Part shown: positions 1 to 9,733 of the stretch, in pieces
Layout: every line of letters begins with the position of its first letter
Numbering within the stretch: position 1 is the stretch's first letter
From: Oxynema aestuarii AP17
GTDB lineage: Bacteria; Cyanobacteriota; Cyanobacteriia; Cyanobacteriales; Laspinemataceae
DNA length: 64,000 nucleotides
Assembly: GCF_012295525.1 (NCBI RefSeq)
Contig: NZ_CP051167.1
Location: 4,571,501 to 4,635,500 of the forward strand
Direction: 5' to 3'
Notes under the pieces: generated by a model
What the model saw: only the letters and a program-made list of their open reading frames with translations
Database searches by the model: none
Told to the model about the DNA's origin: nothing
Program-made: the position numbers and the translations under genes

Positions 1-47
1 GAAAGTTAGAGTCTGTCTACCTTTCTCAACTCAAAAGCCAGGGATCC

Positions 48-71
48 AACCAGGGATGACCTGGTTTTTTT
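48..71 (+). terminator. Intrinsic terminator of an upstream gene
   Basis: A perfect 7-bp stem (AACCAGG with CCTGGTT) closes a 5-nt loop and runs straight into a T tract. It probably ends a plus-strand gene lying left of the window. No gene is visible in the remaining bases up to 266. Confidence 0.6.
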
Positions 72-266
72 AACCCCCGAAATCGGACGGAGCGATCGCC
101 TGTAAGTCTTTTCAATTGAGGCTTTCGCGCAGCATTTGCTTTGCACGATCGCGGCAATTCCTCCTGAAATTTTACGGAAAGGTTGGAAAAGTGGAATGAA
201 ATGTGAAGCACTAATTTAGAAAGTTGGTTAGTCGCTGACTTCGCCGCTTCTTCCGCTCCTGTTAGC

Positions 267-2588
267 ATGGTTGTAACAGAAATTCCTTCCCAAAAAGTTT
301 TGGGTTCAAATCGGCAAATCTACAAGCAGCTCCAGTTAGCACTGAAGCTAGGTTTGCGCCGTCAGGTGTTTGTGGCGGTGTGCGATGACTTGCGCCTGCG
401 CGATCGCATCGTCCGCCGTTTAGAAACAGATTTACAAATCCCCGACGAGTTGAGAGCGAGTCAAACCGTCGGTCGCACGACACCTCAAGGTCCACCCTTT
501 GTCAGTTTGCAGATCGACGCCAACCACCCCAATCCCTTCGAGCGCATTCGCGAGTGGTTCCGCGAACGGGATGGGAGTGGCGGCCCGTTGCCGAGTTTTC
601 AAATTGTAGGGGTCGAACACTTGACCCGAGCGACTCCGGCGGTACAGTGGAGCTTTCTCAACGGACTCGAAGAAATAGAGGACGACGAACTCGGCGACAG
701 ACTCGATCCGGTCGGCGAGTGTACGGTGCTGCTGTGGGTGTCGCGTCCGTGGTGCCATACGATCGAGCAGTCGGCGCCGGACTTTTGGCGCTGTCGGACG
801 GGGGTATTCGAGTTTGAGGGAGAACCGACCCCGGTATTGTATTGGGAAACGGGACAAGACGATCGCCCCCGACAGCAACCCGAACCCCAACAACCCCGAG
901 AGCGGGATCTAACGCCGTCGAGTTCCGCAAAGCAGTCCGAAGGTGCGAAGGTGGCGACGGAAAAGGGCGTTTGGGAAGGGTCTCCCCAGGAGCATCGCGT
1001 AGGGTCTGCGCCGGAGAAACGCCCGTCCGTGGCGACCCAGACCGTGGGGGAACGGCAAACGGCGGCGATCGCCCTCAAAGCGAGTCAAACGGGTGTAGAA
1101 GCTACCACAGTCGCCCCTCGGAAGCGAGAGGAGTCTCAAGAGCAAGCGATCCCGACATCGAGCAGCATTCCCGATGTTTTGATCGAATTAGTGTTAGCCA
1201 GTGCCGAATCCTTGGGGCGATCGGGCGCGAACGACCCGGAAGCGGAAGCCAACGGCAGTTTTGCGCCCTTGCAACTGCTGCAACAAATTGAAGAACTGCA
1301 CCTGCAACGGGCCGATCGCGCGGAATTAGCGGCGGCGTATCTGAATTTGGGGAATTTTTACCGAAATTTACTCGAAAGCGGCCAAATTGAACAGGCGATC
1401 GCCCAAGGGAGTACGGCGAATGTCGCCCCGGAAGCCTTACCCCAATGCTTGATGGTGGCGATTTTGACCTACGAGCAAGTGCTGCAGTTCCTGGAACCGG
1501 AAGCGGCGGTCGGGGTGGAATTGGCCAATGATTTAGGAAACTTTTACTGGATGCTGTCGCGCTACAGCAGCGACTTAGAAGAAAAGCATTTTAATTTAGA
1601 ACGGGGGATAGCAGCGTATCGGCAAGGGTTGAAGCGGATCGATCCGGTGCGACAGGGCGAAGCGTGGGGGATGATTCAGAATAACTTAGGCGCGCTGTAC
1701 GGGGAACTGGCGCGCGATCGCGACCCGGTAGAAAACCTCGAAAAAAGTGTCGCCGCCTATTGCCAAGCCTTAGAGCAACGTCGGGTGCAGATGGAGGCGG
1801 GAGACGAACAAGCGAGTCGGCGCTACAGTGCCACCCAGAATAATTTAGGAACCGCTTATTGGAATTTAGCCCAACATCGGCAGCCTGCGCGACATCTGAA
1901 AGAAGCGATCGCCGCCTATCAGGAAGCCTTGGCCTATTACAGCGCCGAGAAGCAGCCCCTAGATTATGCGATGATTCAGAATAACTTGGGGACGGCGTAC
2001 TGGAATTTAGCGCAATACGAACAGCCCAAAGATAACTTAATGCTGGCGATCGCCGCCTATCAAGTGGCGCTGACCTACCGGACGCCGGAACAGATGCCCC
2101 TCCCCTGCGCCGCCACCCAAAATAACTTAGGAACCGCCTACTGGCATTTGGCGAACCATTCCCAGCGAGAACCGGAGGCGAGAGCGCATTTTTTAGACCG
2201 GGCGATCGCCGCGTACCGAGGGGCGATCGAGAATATCCACAGCGCGATCGGTTCGGAAGAAGCCCTCAGTCCGGTTCCGATTCCGGGCTTACCCTTCGAT
2301 CGCTTTGCCACTTACAATAACTTAGGATTGGCCCATTACCAACGGATTGCCGACGGGATGCCCCTCACCGATCCCGACGAGCGATCGCCGCACCTAGAAG
2401 CCGCCCTCGACGCCCACCTGCAAGCCCTCGCCGGAAGTCGCGATCGACCCGAATTATCGAAAACCGCCTTGAGTTATGTCGTGCAGACGATTCGGGCCTT
2501 TTACAAATATTTGGGGATTCAAGGTCAGAACCGCGCCCTGTCCAAAGTTCCGCCCCACCTGCTTTCCGAGATCGTGGGACGGCTATGA
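267..2588 (+). CDS. TPR-repeat protein with an N-terminal degenerate NTPase-like domain
   Basis: The 773-residue protein has three parts. Residues 1-190 resemble an AAA-type NTPase fold (hydrophobic strands such as QVFVAVCDD and FQIVGVEHL), but no Walker A loop is visible. Residues about 190-310 are a low-complexity Q/E/R/T-rich linker. Residues about 320-750 are tetratricopeptide repeats with the recurring core NNLGTAYWNLA at roughly 47-50 residue spacing (at least five clear copies). TPR arrays bind protein partners, so a scaffold role is likely, but the partner is unknown. No signal peptide or membrane segment is seen, which suggests a cytoplasmic protein. Several repeats contain the HIP1 octamer in the same codon phase, consistent with internal duplication. 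The ATG start lacks a strong Shine-Dalgarno sequence. The existence of the gene is certain; its function is not. Confidence 0.85.
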   Translation: MVVTEIPSQKVLGSNRQIYKQLQLALKLGLRRQVFVAVCDDLRLRDRIVRRLETDLQIPDELRASQTVGRTTPQGPPFVSLQIDANHPNPFERIREWFRERDGSGGPLPSFQIVGVEHLTRATPAVQWSFLNGLEEIEDDELGDRLDPVGECTVLLWVSRPWCHTIEQSAPDFWRCRTGVFEFEGEPTPVLYWETGQDDRPRQQPEPQQPRERDLTPSSSAKQSEGAKVATEKGVWEGSPQEHRVGSAPEKRPSVATQTVGERQTAAIALKASQTGVEATTVAPRKREESQEQAIPTSSSIPDVLIELVLASAESLGRSGANDPEAEANGSFAPLQLLQQIEELHLQRADRAELAAAYLNLGNFYRNLLESGQIEQAIAQGSTANVAPEALPQCLMVAILTYEQVLQFLEPEAAVGVELANDLGNFYWMLSRYSSDLEEKHFNLERGIAAYRQGLKRIDPVRQGEAWGMIQNNLGALYGELARDRDPVENLEKSVAAYCQALEQRRVQMEAGDEQASRRYSATQNNLGTAYWNLAQHRQPARHLKEAIAAYQEALAYYSAEKQPLDYAMIQNNLGTAYWNLAQYEQPKDNLMLAIAAYQVALTYRTPEQMPLPCAATQNNLGTAYWHLANHSQREPEARAHFLDRAIAAYRGAIENIHSAIGSEEALSPVPIPGLPFDRFATYNNLGLAHYQRIADGMPLTDPDERSPHLEAALDAHLQALAGSRDRPELSKTALSYVVQTIRAFYKYLGIQGQNRALSKVPPHLLSEIVGRL

Positions 2589-2743
2589 GTTCCCAGGAGA
2601 ATCGCGGCTCCCCCCTCCCACGATCCCGCTAACAATGTCAAAATTAAAAACAAAACGAGATCGAATCGCGCGATCGGGTTCGATGTCATGTTAAACCTGG
2701 AAAATCAAGCCCCTAAAGCTATCAATTTTTGGAATTTCAGTGC

Positions 2744-5449
2744 GTGAGTGTTTCACCTACCTTGTCAGAAATCGACCTCAAACGTTTATTTCCCTTTTCC
2801 CTCGATGACTTCCAAAAGCAAGCGATCGCGGCGTTAGACGCCGGACGCTCGGTGGTCGTCTGCGCCCCGACGGGTTCGGGAAAAACCCTGATCGGCGAAT
2901 ATGCCATCCATCGCGCCTTGCACCGCAACGGGCGCGTCTTCTACACCACGCCGCTCAAAGCGCTCTCGAATCAAAAATATCGAGATTTTCGCGAGCAGTT
3001 TGGCGATGAGAATGTAGGACTGCTGACCGGAGATCTGTCCATCGAACGGGACGCGCCGATCCTGGTGATGACGACGGAAATCTTCCGCAACATGCTCTAC
3101 GGCACCTCGATTGGCGCCGTCGGCACCTCCCTCAACGGCGTCGAAGCGGTCGTCCTCGACGAATGCCACTACATGAACGACCGCCAACGGGGGACTGTGT
3201 GGGAAGAATCGATCGTCTACTGTCCGCCGGAAATTCAACTGGTGGCCCTCTCGGCGACGGTCGCCAACAGCGAGTTACTGACTCGCTGGATTTCCCACGT
3301 TCACGGGCCGACGGAACTGATTTACTCGGACTTTCGCCCGGTTCCCCTTCAGTTCCACTTTATTTCGAGTAAGGGGATGTTTCCCCTACTCAAAGCACCT
3401 AGGGGGGGCAAGAAAGCGACAGAAATCAATCCCCGGATTAAATCGTTCGGCAAAGGGCGCCAAGGGCGCAAAGAAGAACCCGCCCTGTCCTTCGTGCTGT
3501 CGGCGTTGGAGCAACGACAAATGCTTCCGGCGATTTATTTTATTTTCAGTCGTCGCGGGTGCGATCGCTCCGTCGAAGCCGTCGGCAATTTGTGTTTGGT
3601 GACGCCGGAAGAAGCCCGGGAACTGCGATCGCGCGTCGGGGAGTTTTTAGCGCGCAACCCGGAAGCGGAACGGGCCGGACAACTCGAACCGCTCTTGCGC
3701 GGAATTGCCGCCCACCACGCCGGAATTCTGCCCGCCTGGAAAGGCTTAGTAGAAGAACTGTTTCAAGCGGGATTGATTAAAGTGGTGTTCGCCACAGAAA
3801 CCCTCGCCGCCGGGATTAATATGCCCGCGCGCACGGCGGTGATTTCGAGTTTGTCGAAGCGGACCGACGACGGACATCGCCTGCTCAAAGCCTCGGAATT
3901 CTTGCAAATGTCCGGACGCGCCGGACGCCGGGGAATGGACGAGCGCGGTCACGTGGTGACGGTGCAAACGCGCTTTGAAGGGGCGAAAGAGGCAGCTTTT
4001 TTGGCGACGGCTCAAGCGGATCCCCTGGTCAGCCAGTTTACGCCGAGTTATGGCATGGTTCTCAATCTGCTGCAAACCCACAGTTTGGAGGAAACGAAAG
4101 AGCTCGTCGAGTCGAGTTTCGGGCAGTTTATTGCGAATTTGCACTTGCAGCCCCTCATGGAGGAAGTCTCGCAACTGAAAGAGGAATATCGCCAGCTTGC
4201 GAGCCAAGTGGCCCAGGTGAACGAGGAGGATATTCACAGTTATGAGAAGTTGCGCGCTCGCTTGCGCGAAGAAAAGCGACTGTTAAAGATTCTTTGGAAT
4301 CAGGCGATCGAAACGAGTGCCCAAACGGCGCGCGAAGCGTTACCCACGATCGCCCCGGGAGCGATTTTGAGTTTGAAAGGGCCCAACGTCCGCACGAAAG
4401 ATCCGGTGATGGCGGTGTTGGTCGCCACGGCCCCGAGTCCGGGTCAAGCGCCCTATTTGATTTGTTTGGGGGAGGACAATCGCTGGTACGTGGTCTTGTC
4501 TACGGACGCGATCGCCATTAACGGCGAATTCCCCGATTGGCAGGAGGTCGGTCAAACGGTACTTCCCGGCGAGATCGCGTTCAAACCGGGTCAGTCTCGC
4601 AAAGGAACGGCGGAAACGGCGGAAATTGCCCGTCAGATTTCGGCGATCGCCGAACCGCTCTATTTCGCGGAAGTGGAAGCCCAACAACAGCGCATGAAGG
4701 CGGTAGAAGCGCAATTAGAACAGCATCCGCTCAATCAGTGGGGCTCGCCGGGAGCGCTGTTTAAATCGTTAAAACGACAGAAGAAACTCGCCAGCGAGAT
4801 TCGCAAGCTCGAAAAACAACTCGATCGCCAATTGGGCGATCGGTGGGGAGAGTTTCTCAATTTAATCGATATTTTAGTTGAGGTCGGCTGTTTGAAGGTG
4901 TCCGACGCCGAACCGGACGCCGAAGACGACAACCCGGTGTTTGAAGTGACCGCCATGGGCGAAAGTGCGGCGGCCATTCGCGGCGATAACGAGCTATGGT
5001 TGGGATCGGCGGTGCGATCGGGTTTGCTCGACAATATCGATCCCCACCATTTGGCGACGGTGGGGGCGGCGTTGGTGACGGAAGTGTCCCGCCCGGATAC
5101 CTGGACGAATTACGGTCTATCTCCGGCTGTGGAAGCGGTTTTGGGGCAGTTGCAAGGATTGCGGCGACAGTTGTTTCAACTGCAACGACGCCATCACATC
5201 GCTTTTCCGATTTGGCTCGAACGCGAGCCGATCGCCTTGGTCGAGCAGTGGGCCCTCGGGGTGGAGTGGAACGAGCTGTTTGAGAATACCAGCTTGGATG
5301 AAGGGGATATCGTCCGGATTTTGCGCCGGACTTTGGACTTTTTATCTCAGATTCCCCACGTTCCTCATATTTCCGAGTCGTTGCGGGTCAATGCGTATCG
5401 CGCGATGGCGTTAATCGATCGCTTCCCGGTCAACGAATCGATCGAGTAG
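2744..5449 (+). CDS. Ski2-like DEAD/DEAH-box RNA helicase
   Basis: A roughly 900-residue superfamily 2 helicase. Near the N-terminus come the Q-like segment DDFQKQAIAAL, Walker A APTGSGKT, motif Ia TTPLKALSNQKYRDF, motif II DECHYMND, motif III SAT, and later the conserved MSGRAGRRGMD (motif VI). The C-terminal half carries the coiled-coil and helical extension typical of Ski2/Mtr4-like proteins. These enzymes unwind RNA with ATP and act in RNA turnover or maturation. The cyanobacterial group is related to the plastid helicase ISE2. I chose GTG at 2744 because the protein then begins just before the conserved helicase N-terminus. An in-frame TTG at 2729 is the alternative. It stands alone, with about 150 bp to the TPR gene upstream. 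Confidence 0.93.
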   Translation: MSVSPTLSEIDLKRLFPFSLDDFQKQAIAALDAGRSVVVCAPTGSGKTLIGEYAIHRALHRNGRVFYTTPLKALSNQKYRDFREQFGDENVGLLTGDLSIERDAPILVMTTEIFRNMLYGTSIGAVGTSLNGVEAVVLDECHYMNDRQRGTVWEESIVYCPPEIQLVALSATVANSELLTRWISHVHGPTELIYSDFRPVPLQFHFISSKGMFPLLKAPRGGKKATEINPRIKSFGKGRQGRKEEPALSFVLSALEQRQMLPAIYFIFSRRGCDRSVEAVGNLCLVTPEEARELRSRVGEFLARNPEAERAGQLEPLLRGIAAHHAGILPAWKGLVEELFQAGLIKVVFATETLAAGINMPARTAVISSLSKRTDDGHRLLKASEFLQMSGRAGRRGMDERGHVVTVQTRFEGAKEAAFLATAQADPLVSQFTPSYGMVLNLLQTHSLEETKELVESSFGQFIANLHLQPLMEEVSQLKEEYRQLASQVAQVNEEDIHSYEKLRARLREEKRLLKILWNQAIETSAQTAREALPTIAPGAILSLKGPNVRTKDPVMAVLVATAPSPGQAPYLICLGEDNRWYVVLSTDAIAINGEFPDWQEVGQTVLPGEIAFKPGQSRKGTAETAEIARQISAIAEPLYFAEVEAQQQRMKAVEAQLEQHPLNQWGSPGALFKSLKRQKKLASEIRKLEKQLDRQLGDRWGEFLNLIDILVEVGCLKVSDAEPDAEDDNPVFEVTAMGESAAAIRGDNELWLGSAVRSGLLDNIDPHHLATVGAALVTEVSRPDTWTNYGLSPAVEAVLGQLQGLRRQLFQLQRRHHIAFPIWLEREPIALVEQWALGVEWNELFENTSLDEGDIVRILRRTLDFLSQIPHVPHISESLRVNAYRAMALIDRFPVNESIE

Positions 5450-5516
5450 GGATCGGGGGCGAGCGATCGCAGCCGTTTCCCGTTGGTTGGAGTAATGAGC
5501 ATTGCAAAGGGGTTTT

Positions 5517-6497
5517 ATGGGAGATCGCCTCAATATCTTACGAGTTTTGCTACCCAGCGCGATCGACGATCGCGCCAAACCCCAGACGGCGATCGCGATT
5601 CTAGCGATCTCGATCCTGGCGAGTGCGATTCTGGTTCCCGCGATCGCGATCGCCCGCCCTCAAGCGTCACGCCCCACCGTAGAAAGACGTTTGAGCGAAT
5701 TGACCCAGAATTCCGATTTAGTCCTCGGTGTGGTTCGCAGTCCCGACAATGAGGCGCAATGGCCCGAAATCGACCGCCGCATTCGCCAAGCTGGTTTAGT
5801 TTATCGCCCGATCGCCCTCGATCGCCTTCGTCAAGAGGTTGAAAATTCCGGGGTAAACTTGTTACTGCTGCCCAATCTCTCGACCTGGAGCGGCGAGCAA
5901 GTTTTAGAACTCGAAGCGCTCATGAGTTCCGGGATTCGGGCGATCGTCACCGGACGCCTCGGTGAGAACTCCTCTCCCGGCGTCCGCCAAGCCCTGCGAT
6001 CGCTCGTCGGCGCCTATTGGGAACGCTCCCTCCCCCAACCGGGAACGATGCAACGGATCGCCTGTCGTACCGAGGCCCTGTGTCCCGCCAAATGGATTCC
6101 CGCCAACACCTCCGACGCGACCCTCCCCGGCGGCATTTTAACCGCAACCGACTTTAACGCCCAAGCCATGGCAACCTGGATCGGGACTGACGCCGCCCCC
6201 GCCGTCACGATCTCCGATCGCGCTATAGTATTCGGGTGGCAGTGGGGAACGACCCCCAACGCCGAATTCGATACCGCCTGGTTGCGCGCCGCCCTCGTAC
6301 AGATGCAAGCGAGCAGCCCCCCAAGTTCCCAAAACAATCCGCCGCCGCCACCGCCACCGACCGCCGCTCCACCGCCACCGACCGTGGCCCCACCACCGCC
6401 ACCGACCGCACCGACTCCGCCTCCACCCCCCGAATCCCCTCGCCGAGAGCGGACTTTACCCTATTTTCCAGAGAATTCAAACTCGGGCGCTCGCTAG
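5517..6497 (+). CDS. Secreted or membrane-anchored protein with a proline-rich tail
   Basis: I place the start at ATG 5517 because a purine-rich Shine-Dalgarno (AAAGGGG) lies just upstream; a TTG at 5502 is possible. Residues about 20-42 form a hydrophobic signal anchor or signal peptide. Residues about 55-260 form a globular domain beginning LVLGVVRSPDNEAQW with several hydrophobic strands (LLLLPNLSTWS, IRAIVTGRLG). This resembles, from memory, the region in front of the catalytic domain of some cyanobacterial family-10-like glycosyl hydrolases (DUF187 type). Here no catalytic domain follows. Instead the last 60 residues are a P-rich tail made of PPPP, TAAPPPP and similar runs, suggesting an extended cell-wall-spanning segment. 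The gene is real; the function is unknown. Confidence 0.75.
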   Translation: MGDRLNILRVLLPSAIDDRAKPQTAIAILAISILASAILVPAIAIARPQASRPTVERRLSELTQNSDLVLGVVRSPDNEAQWPEIDRRIRQAGLVYRPIALDRLRQEVENSGVNLLLLPNLSTWSGEQVLELEALMSSGIRAIVTGRLGENSSPGVRQALRSLVGAYWERSLPQPGTMQRIACRTEALCPAKWIPANTSDATLPGGILTATDFNAQAMATWIGTDAAPAVTISDRAIVFGWQWGTTPNAEFDTAWLRAALVQMQASSPPSSQNNPPPPPPPTAAPPPPTVAPPPPPTAPTPPPPPESPRRERTLPYFPENSNSGAR

Positions 6498-6604
6498 AGC
6501 GATCGACGGTTAGCTCTTTTGTGCGAAGACTTTAAGTATTTTATATATTAATTTCAATAAATTATATTAATAATCCTATCCAAAAGATCCTTTGTTGCGC
6601 GAGG

Positions 6605-6633
6605 GTAGGGACACGGCATTGCCGTGTCCCTAC
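6605..6633. repeat. Perfect 14-bp inverted repeat, dispersed intergenic type
   Basis: The arm GTAGGGACACGGCA is repeated in inverse after one base. This sequence type, built on GGCATTGCC, is a common dispersed intergenic palindrome in cyanobacteria, from recollection. It has no coding potential of its own and lies between the proline-rich-protein gene and the copper operon. Confidence 0.7.
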
Positions 6634-6690
6634 GGCAGCACGATTGTAGCGTCAAGACTATATATAATACAAAAAATACAAAAAGTAATT

Positions 6691-6790
6691 AACGGGCGAT
6701 CGCGTGGCGTCTACGCCATGGCTTCGCGCTTTGCGCTTAGGGACTCCAAAGGAGTCAGGAAAATTGCCCCTTTAAAATCGCCCGTTTTTT
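6691..6790 (+). repeat. REP-like nested palindrome ending in a T run
   Basis: An outer 10-bp stem (AACGGGCGAT, 6691-6700, with ATCGCCCGTT, 6777-6786) encloses smaller palindromes: TGGCGT/ACGCCA at 6705-6718 and GACTCC/GGAGTC at 6742-6756. The right outer arm runs into six T residues, so the element can also act as a transcription terminator before the copper operon. Pieces of similar palindromes recur at about 13010-13040 and 39350-39375. Confidence 0.6.
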
Positions 6791-6821
6791 ATCGCTTTCT
6801 GTATAAAATCCCCTCCCCTCC

Positions 6822-6853
6822 TTGACTCTCCAGTCGAGTAGAGGCTTTATCCT
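6822..6853 (+). promoter_or_regulatory. MerR-family-type metal-responsive promoter/operator of the copper operon
   Basis: A -35 box TTGACT (6822-6827) and a -10 box TATCCT (6848-6853) are separated by 20 bp, about 3 bp longer than optimal. The spacer holds a dyad with outer arms CTCT and AGAG. An over-long spacer filled by a dyad is the hallmark of promoters activated by MerR-family regulators such as CueR, CadR and ZntR, which underwind the DNA. The ATPase start codon lies 43 bp downstream with a GAGGAA ribosome site. No MerR-type gene is present in the window, so the regulator would be encoded elsewhere. Confidence 0.6.
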
Positions 6854-6895
6854 CAAAACAAGCTACAGACAACAGCATATTTTGAGGAACGAACC

Positions 6896-9145
6896 ATGAA
6901 AACCCAACATTTAAAACTGCAAGGGATGGGGTGCGCCTCCTGCGCGCGCACCATCGAAGACGCCATTCGCAACGTTTCCGGCGTCAGCAACTGTCAAGTT
7001 AATTTTGGCATGAGTCAGGGAAAAGTCGAATACGATCCCCGAAAAACCGATTTAGAACAAATCCAACACGCCGTTTCCGAAGCTGGGTATAGCGCCGAAC
7101 CCCTCGACGACGATAATCCCTCCGGCGATGGCGAACGAGACGCAAGAGAAAGCGAAGAACGAGACTTAAAACGCAAAGTCCTCCTCGGAAGTACCATCAG
7201 CTTGATTCTGATTGTCGGTTCCCTCCCGATGATGACCGGATTATCCTTACCGATTCCCATGTGGATGCACGACCCCTGGTTGCAGTTCGTCCTCGCTACC
7301 CCGGTCTTATTTTGGTGCGGAAAAGGCTTTTTTGTAGGCGCCTGGAAAGCCTTTAAACGTCATGCGGCTGATATGAATACCCTAGTCGCACTCGGAACGG
7401 GAGCCGCTTATTTCTATTCTTTATTTATCAGTTTGTTTCCCAATTTTTTGCGATCGCAAGGCTTGAACGTTGAGGTTTACTACGAAGCCGCAGCCGTCGT
7501 GACCACCTTAATTTTAGTCGGGAGAATGCTCGAAAATCGCGCGCGCGGTCAAACCTCCGAAGCGATTCGCAAACTGATGGGATTGCAAGCGAAAACTGCA
7601 CGAGTGATTCGCAACGGCGAACAGCAAGATATTCCCATCGAAGACGTGCGCGTCGGCGATACAATTGTCGTCCGTCCCGGCGAAAAAATCCCCGTAGATG
7701 GAGAAATTGTCGAAGGATCTTCCGCCATTGACGAATCGATGGTGACCGGGGAACCGATTCCCGCTCAAAAATCGGCGGGAGATGAAGTGATTGGCGCGAC
7801 GATTAATAAAAGCGGAAGTTTTAAATTTAAAGCCTCTCGCGTCGGGAAAGATACGGTCTTATCTCAAATTGTCAAACTCGTGCGCGAAGCACAAGGATCG
7901 AAAGCTCCGATTCAACGGTTAGCCGATGAAGTCACCGGGTGGTTTGTTCCGGTGGTCATTGCGATCGCGATCGCGACTTTTGTTGTCTGGTTTGACATCA
8001 TGGGGAACTTTACCCTCGCCTTAATTACCACTGTCGGCGTGTTAATTATAGCCTGTCCGTGCGCCCTCGGTTTGGCGACGCCGACATCGATTATGGTCGG
8101 CACTGGAAAAGGAGCGGAAAACGGGATTTTAATTAAAGGTGCCGATAGTTTAGAACTGGCGCATAAAATCAATACGATCGTTCTCGATAAAACTGGAACG
8201 TTGACTCAAGGAAAACCGACGGTTACCGATTATGCTACCGTTAACGGAACGGCGAATAAAAACGAAATTAAATTATTACGCTTGGCGGCGGCAGTTGAAA
8301 ATAATTCCGAGCATCCGTTAGCGGAGGCGATCGCGGAATATGCGAAGTCCCAAGCGGTAGAAATGCCTTTCCCCGATGTAGAAAACTTTGAGGCAATTTC
8401 GGGAATGGGGGTTCGGGGAACGGTGAGCGATCGCTTAGTTCAGATTGGCACCCAATCTTGGATGGAAGAATTAGGGATTAATGTCGATGCCTTGAAATCA
8501 AAAGGTGAACAATGGGAAGAAGCCAGTAAAACCACCGCATGGATTGCCGTTGATGGCGAATTAGAAGGGGTATTTGGGATTGCGGACGCCCTCAAGCCCG
8601 CTTCCGCCGAAGCGGTGCGTAAATTACGCAAAATGGGACTGGAAGTGGTGATGCTGACCGGAGATAACCGCCATACAGCGCAATCGATCGCCCGGGAAGT
8701 TGGCATCGACCGCGTTTTTGCACAAGTCAAGCCCGATGAAAAGTCCCAAAAGGTCAAACAATTACAAGAAGAAGGCAAAATTGTGGCGATGGTCGGCGAT
8801 GGGATTAATGATGCGCCAGCGTTAGCCCAAGCCGATGTAGGAATGGCGATCGGAACGGGAACGGATGTGGCGATCGCCGCCAGCGATATTACCCTAATTT
8901 CTGGCGATTTGGGGGGCATCGTTACCGCGATTCAGCTCAGCCGCGCGACGATGAAAAATATCCGCCAAAATCTATTTTTTGCGTTCGCTTACAATACGGC
9001 TGCTATTCCGATCGCCGCCGGAATCTTTTATCCGATTTTTGGATGGCTGCTCAATCCCATTATCGCCGGAGGTGCAATGGCGATGAGTTCGGTTTCTGTG
9101 GTAAGTAATGCGCTAAGATTGCGGAATTTTACTATTTCCAATTAA
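6896..9145 (+). CDS. copA: Copper-transporting P1B-type ATPase
   Basis: The 749-residue protein has the length of cyanobacterial PacS/CopA pumps. It carries one N-terminal heavy-metal-binding domain (GMGCASC, Cys13 and Cys16), then membrane helices, the actuator TGEP loop, the intramembrane metal site CPC (387-389), the phosphorylated Asp431 in [12 protein letters not shown], the SEHPL motif of heavy-metal ATPases, TGDN, and the hinge [13 protein letters not shown] together with the N-terminal CxxC indicates Cu(I), probably moved out of the cytoplasm or into the thylakoid lumen. Whether it is the PacS-type (thylakoid) or CtaA-type (plasma membrane) pump cannot be decided from sequence alone. 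A strong GAGGAA ribosome site precedes the ATG. A cupredoxin gene follows 66 bp downstream and is likely co-transcribed. Confidence 0.95.
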   Translation: MKTQHLKLQGMGCASCARTIEDAIRNVSGVSNCQVNFGMSQGKVEYDPRKTDLEQIQHAVSEAGYSAEPLDDDNPSGDGERDARESEERDLKRKVLLGSTISLILIVGSLPMMTGLSLPIPMWMHDPWLQFVLATPVLFWCGKGFFVGAWKAFKRHAADMNTLVALGTGAAYFYSLFISLFPNFLRSQGLNVEVYYEAAAVVTTLILVGRMLENRARGQTSEAIRKLMGLQAKTARVIRNGEQQDIPIEDVRVGDTIVVRPGEKIPVDGEIVEGSSAIDESMVTGEPIPAQKSAGDEVIGATINKSGSFKFKASRVGKDTVLSQIVKLVREAQGSKAPIQRLADEVTGWFVPVVIAIAIATFVVWFDIMGNFTLALITTVGVLIIACPCALGLATPTSIMVGTGKGAENGILIKGADSLELAHKINTIVLDKTGTLTQGKPTVTDYATVNGTANKNEIKLLRLAAAVENNSEHPLAEAIAEYAKSQAVEMPFPDVENFEAISGMGVRGTVSDRLVQIGTQSWMEELGINVDALKSKGEQWEEASKTTAWIAVDGELEGVFGIADALKPASAEAVRKLRKMGLEVVMLTGDNRHTAQSIAREVGIDRVFAQVKPDEKSQKVKQLQEEGKIVAMVGDGINDAPALAQADVGMAIGTGTDVAIAASDITLISGDLGGIVTAIQLSRATMKNIRQNLFFAFAYNTAAIPIAAGIFYPIFGWLLNPIIAGGAMAMSSVSVVSNALRLRNFTISN

Positions 9146-9211
9146 GTTCAGTTGATGGAGATAGAGCAAAAATAAAACATCTCAAAACCGATCGAAGAAA
9201 AAGGAGAAAAT

Positions 9212-9733
9212 ATGAGTCAGTTAATCGTCAGATCTTGTAAATTGTTAGTTGCTAGTTTGGCGATCGCCTTAATGGTCTCTACGGGAGAAGTATTGGCCGA
9301 GAAGTCGGGCAGTTCTTCCGAGCAAAGTCAGTTTGATAAAATCGAACAACCTTGGCAAATCAAGGGAGGGGTGACCTTACTGGGAGTCGGATTAATTGGT
9401 TTGGAGTTATGGTGGTTTTTGTTTTCTAAAACTCGAGCGAAGGAGGCGCGGCGCGATCGCGACATCCAAGAAGTCGAAATTATTGTCGATGGCGGATACA
9501 ATCCCGATCGCATTCGCGTGCGGGTCGGCGAACCCGTGCGGATTAATTTTTTAAGAAAAGATCCAAGCAGTTGTTTGGAAAGGGTGATTATCCCCGATTT
9601 CCAAAAAGCTGTAGATTTATCTCTCAATCGACGGACTTCTGTAGAGTTTACGCCGGAAGAGGCGGGGGACTATTCTTTTCATTGCGGAATGAATATGTTT
9701 CGCGGGGCGATTGAAGCTCGTCAGTCTTCTTAA
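9212..9733 (+). CDS. Membrane-anchored cupredoxin-domain protein
   Basis: 173 residues. A signal-peptide-like stretch spans residues 5-29 and a second hydrophobic segment spans 52-72. Residues about 86-170 form a small cupredoxin-type domain with YNPDRIRVRVGEPVRINF and potential copper ligands Cys121, His157, Cys158, Met160 and Met162 (FHCGMNM). The basic stretch KTRAKEARR directly after the second hydrophobic segment predicts that the cupredoxin domain faces the cytoplasm. Its position right behind the copper ATPase, with a good AAGGAG ribosome site, suggests it binds copper and passes it to, or senses it for, that pump. A role in electron transfer is less likely but not excluded. Confidence 0.85.
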   Translation: MSQLIVRSCKLLVASLAIALMVSTGEVLAEKSGSSSEQSQFDKIEQPWQIKGGVTLLGVGLIGLELWWFLFSKTRAKEARRDRDIQEVEIIVDGGYNPDRIRVRVGEPVRINFLRKDPSSCLERVIIPDFQKAVDLSLNRRTSVEFTPEEAGDYSFHCGMNMFRGAIEARQSS

